Origin: Entoloma clypeatum
Lineage: Eukaryota > Basidiomycota > Agaricomycetes > Agaricales > Entolomataceae
Reading direction: 5' to 3'
DNA: 64,000 nucleotides
Assembly: GCA_963565915.1 (NCBI GenBank)
Contig: OY751494.1
Location: 2,852,001 to 2,916,000, forward strand
The position numbers were made by a program, and so were the translations under genes. Below the pieces are notes generated by a model. That model was not told the DNA's origin. It worked only from the letters and a program-made list of their open reading frames with translations, and did not search any database. Each line of letters starts with the position of its first letter. Within the stretch, counting starts at the first letter, position 1. This document shows positions 60,718 through 64,000 of the stretch, in pieces.

Positions 60718-62164
60718 TCATTTTGTTACTTCAAGTCCTGAGTCTGGGTCGTTGAGCAATCGACCTTTTTCAGCCCTCTCCTCTTCAAGTGACCTCATTC
60801 TTTTGCGCGGAGATGCTTGATTTATTTCAATAGTTCCGAGATCTTCATTACCCGACTCGAACATGTCAGGATCCACATCGACAGTATGTTGCGAAACTCG
60901 ATCCCCCCTCAAACCTAGAATGGTTGAACATTTCACCTCGGACCGTTTGCCCCATTCGGTAGCAGAGGGCCTGAATTCTGCGTACAGGCTCCATGCTATG
61001 CTGTTCAGTTCTTGCACAGTAAAGCTCTCTGCCAGCAGTTTCAAGGCTCCAGTAACATATGGCAGTGTCTGGCGAAGGGCTCGAGAGATGTAGCGGAATG
61101 CAGTGTGGGGTCCAACTGGACTTCCCCTTGACAGCGCTCGCCATTGTTCGGTTTGGGTCCGATAGAGAGGTCTGGCAATGAATTGAGTTGAATGACGGAC
61201 AACCTTTATATTAATAACATACATTCTGGAAAGGGGTGCGCGACGTGAGTAAATCAAATTGGCCATGAGCAATCAAGACTGACCGTCTACCCATAAGCTC
61301 GACGTAAGACTGGGAACCACCTTTCACGGCTTCCATGCCCTGCTCTTCTCCCGGCTTGTGAATACCAAGAGAGACTCCCTTCGTCACGGCATTCATCTCT
61401 GTGTAAACGGATGCTGAAAAGGCATGAGTTGTGCGCAGAGACGATGAGATGAGATTTTAACCGATGCTCAGAGCCTCTTCACGTCGGAATCCCATACGTT
61501 CTGCCACGATAGTAGCCCAGACAGTCATGATTGGTGCCCGGTTGACGATAGTCGAGTTGAGTTTGAGCACCTGCAAATGCAAATGAGCAAGCAAGAGAGC
61601 AAATTTTGCCCCAAAATACGAGCCTTCTCATCCAAGACCTCACCGAAGTCAAAACTCTCGTAAGTCGTGACTTCCTCGTCGATGGGTCCGGTAGGTAGCA
61701 TGGTATTAGCATTGTCTGTTCGTTTTCGCTTGCCTTTGCTGGAGCTCGTCTGTAACTGTCCTCGTGAGTTGTGAGGGCAACAATTGCTTTATCAACGTAC
61801 AACAATAGACTTGGCGAAAGTAGGGGGGGTGGATGTTCCAGCAGCGATGGATGATGAATCGTCTTCCAATCTTTTCTTCCGTACGTCCTTGGGCACATAA
61901 CCAGACTCCCGCATGGCTTTCATTACCGTCGTCCTATCCTCTTTGTTTACGATCCCGAGGGCTATTAGTTTCATGTCGCTTAGCTCGGCAATCTTGGCTG
62001 GAATGTTATAATCTTTATATCTGAAAAGACTGAGCGTCCCATGGAAGTTGTGGCAAATGATGGTGCCCTCACATTTTGGCAGAGAGAGCCATTGCCTTTT
62101 GAATGTTCACATTTTGGGTCGTGAAGAGCGTCAGAAATTTAGGAAGAGGAATCTTGACATCCAT
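60718..62164 (-). CDS. Unrecognised fungal protein with helical N-terminus
   Basis: Not recognised by name. The start at 62162-62164 gives MDVKIPLPKFLTLFTTQNVN. An intron (about 62021-62071) joins ALSAKI to YKDYNIPAKIAELSDMKLIA with LGIVNKEDRTTVMKAMRESG, which looks like a small helical (SAM-like) module. A Lys/Arg-rich linker follows (KRKRT). The second module reads YESFDFGEVLDEKVLKLNST, VWATIVAERMGFRREEALSI, SVYTEMNAVTKGVSLGIHKP, then GGSQSYVELMGRR, and YRTQTEQWRALSRGSPVGPH with LRQTLPYVTGALKLLAESFT and SLYAEFRPSATEWGKRSEVK. A possible nuclear signal lies near the end (SPRKRMRSLEEERAEKG). Codon structure and multiple clean introns argue for a real gene. Head to head with the DUF262 gene, 47 bases between start codons. 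Confidence 0.7.
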
Positions 62165-62211
62165 GGGTGGACAAACAAAAGGCAAACAACCACGTTCTCA
62201 CTTTTACAGTA

Positions 62212-64000
62212 ATGCAAACACCATCGAGTTCGTTTGTTGCCGGCCCATTGCTAGCAGCAAGACCCGTCCCTTCGAGCTCCTCCGTTCCAGGGCCGTTGTT
62301 AGCAAACGCTGCACCTTCAATGGCACATTTAAGTTCTTCTTCAAACCCCTTCGTTCCAGGTCCTTTACGGGCCACCATTAGACCTTCGTTTCCCCATCCG
62401 GTCCCATTGCAAGCAAAGCCCGAACCCCAGCCTGACCCACCCCTCGACCCACCCGATGACGGCTTCGAATCCGAGTCCGATGATGAGGACCCCAACGTGT
62501 TCAAGATACGCGACCCTCTGCAGGAGCCAATCTACCAGCGCTTTACAACGGAAGAACTCCATAGTGAGTCCATTTGCCCTCTTATCATGCTCTCAGGGAA
62601 ACCGACGTGGGAATCCTAGGACTCATACACGAGAGTGAGATCGACCTTAATCCGCCGTACCAACGAGGCAAGTATCTCTCGATAAATCATCTTTAGCGAA
62701 AATACTCACAGAATTCACAGATGTGGTTTGGAGTGATCCCAAACAGATTGGGCTCATTGACTCCATTCTCCGTAACTTCTACGTTCCACCAGTCGTTTTC
62801 GCTGTGCAGTTCGATGAAGATGGAGAAGAAATTCGAATATGCGTAGATGGTAAACAGGTACATCAAGTGTGGTCTCATTATTTCGTGAGCTCAGCTGAAC
62901 ACTCATTAGCGTCTTACATCTATTCAAAAGTTTATGGATGGTCAAGTACGCCAAAATTCCACTTCCCTTCCTTCTCTGTCATACTTAAGATCCTTGTCCC
63001 AGATTCCGCGTATGCATCTATCATGGCTGCGGCGTCACCTGTTTTCCTCATGCTTAGCTTATAGACAAGGATACAAAGACAAAGAAAACGTTTTGGTACA
63101 CAGTCCCGGATAATCTGATGAAACAGCGCCACATGTTACCGGAAAACGCAAAACGAACGTTCGCGTCGAAGAAAATTACATGTAGTGAGTGAGCCAAGTT
63201 GAACGATTGTGGTATTTTTCCTGATCATAACAGTGGAATACCGCGGACTTACACCAGGGATGGAACGAGACATATTCCAGAGAGTACAGATGGGTGTGAC
63301 CCTTACCATGGCAGGCAAGTAAATTCGAGGCAAAGCTCCATTCCTGATCTATTTATAAGCATCGAAACAGAGAAATTGCAAGCGATATCTTCCCCATGGG
63401 CCGAGTGAGTAACTCCTGCTCATGCTGTGAGCTCGGGCTTACAGGAAACCTAGTTGGATCACCCAATTAGAATCGAAACACGTAGCGGTGGAAGGTGGTC
63501 TGACTGCAGTGCTCGACTGGGACACTAAACGAGGGCGCGACTTTCAGAATATTGCGTACATAGTTTGCTGCTGTGATGGTCTGCCGACTGTCGAGCAGAT
63601 TCCCACTAACCCAAAGATGGAGAAGTGGCTGTCACGCGTCGACCCTCCAACACAAAGCTTCAAGGCAGAAATGGAACAAGTTCTCCGTGATTTCTGGAAT
63701 ATTGCTGAGGACTCCGAGTTGAATACTGGTCTGGACAACGGAAAACGTTTGGCACCTGTAGAGTTCATCTTCATTGGTGCGGCGCATGGCATCATATCCA
63801 TAATCTAACTAACTGCGACTGACTAGGGGTCATGTTATATGTACTTCGAAAAAGGTCCCTTGAAGAGAGGGCCGTTGCCATAACTCATCTTCGCCAGGCC
63901 GTCCGTTCAGAATTTCGAGATATCCGCACCAACTCGGCCGTTGCAAAATTCCTATGGGGTGTCATCAGGAAGTTGGAAAGAGGAGATGTTCTACACCGTG
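62212..64000 (+). CDS. DUF262 (GmrSD-type N-terminal domain) protein, 3' partial
   Basis: The ATG at 62212 opens a Pro/Ser-rich N-terminus (SSSNPFVPGPLRATIRPSFP), then an acidic patch (DDGFESESDDEDPNVFKIRD). The DUF262 domain follows: LNPPYQRDVVWSDPKQIGLI, DSILRNFYVPPVVFAVQ, and ICVDGKQ joined across an intron (62857-62910) to RLTSIQKFMDG, giving the (I/V)DGxQR signature. It continues YRGLTPGMERDIFQRVQMGV with TLTMAEKLQAISSPWAE and GRDFQNIAYIVCCCDGLPTV. A further exon with helices (VMLYVLRKRSLEERAVAITH) runs off the right edge. In bacteria this domain is found in GmrSD/BrxU modification-dependent nucleases; in fungi the role is unknown. Confidence 0.82.

Overview
The window is nuclear DNA from a filamentous basidiomycete, most likely an Agaricomycete (mushroom-forming fungus). 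The evidence is gene density (about 29 cellular protein genes in 64 kb, on both strands), genes split by many short GT-AG introns of roughly 45-60 bases, and fungal-type proteins: a fused HIS4, NAD-isocitrate dehydrogenase subunits, a Zn2Cys6 regulator, SSD1, VID27, a two-domain fluoride exporter and Argonaute. Species cannot be named from sequence alone.

Layout. 1-8.5 kb: the end of UTP15 (+), CTNNBL1 (-), RBM42-like (-), ribosomal protein L5/uL18 (+) and Mediator MED17 (-). 8.6-11.6 kb: a Zn2Cys6 regulator (+). 11.8-18.4 kb: a decayed Helitron transposon on the minus strand. It carries a broken Rep/helicase gene, a second gene that may encode an OB-fold protein, and a nested 671-bp MITE. 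18.5-27 kb: VPS24/CHMP3, IDH2 and SSD1, all plus. 27.4-31.4 kb: an Argonaute (-). 31.7-35.5 kb: a Pro/Ser-rich unknown and an EF-hand mitochondrial carrier (+). 36-42 kb: a VTT-domain (TVP38-like) membrane protein, ribosomal L36, CK2 beta and the fluoride exporter FEX, all minus, with a second 590-bp MITE between L36 and CK2 beta. 42-43.3 kb: gene-poor. 43.3-50 kb: a DUF7704-like membrane protein (+), VID27 (-), an RNase P/MRP Rpr2/Snm1-like protein (-) and a BTB-like protein (+). 50-55.4 kb: tRNA-Gln (-), HIS4 (+), pyruvate dehydrogenase E1 beta (-) and an SDR oxidoreductase (+). 55.6-64 kb: an amidohydrolase (+), an alpha/beta hydrolase (-), IDH1 (+), an unrecognised conserved-looking protein (-) and a truncated DUF262 protein (+).

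Most of the window is housekeeping. Three mitochondrial carbon-metabolism genes lie here: PDB1 makes acetyl-CoA, and IDH1 plus IDH2 are the two subunits of one TCA-cycle enzyme. They are dispersed rather than arranged as a cluster. No secondary-metabolite cluster or CRISPR was seen. The accessory content is the Helitron and the two MITEs. Each MITE has a TA target duplication that can be read directly, and removing the first one restores the Helitron reading frame.

Limits: exon joins were inferred by eye from GT-AG signals and reading-frame continuity. Protein identities come from recognition of family motifs, not from searches.
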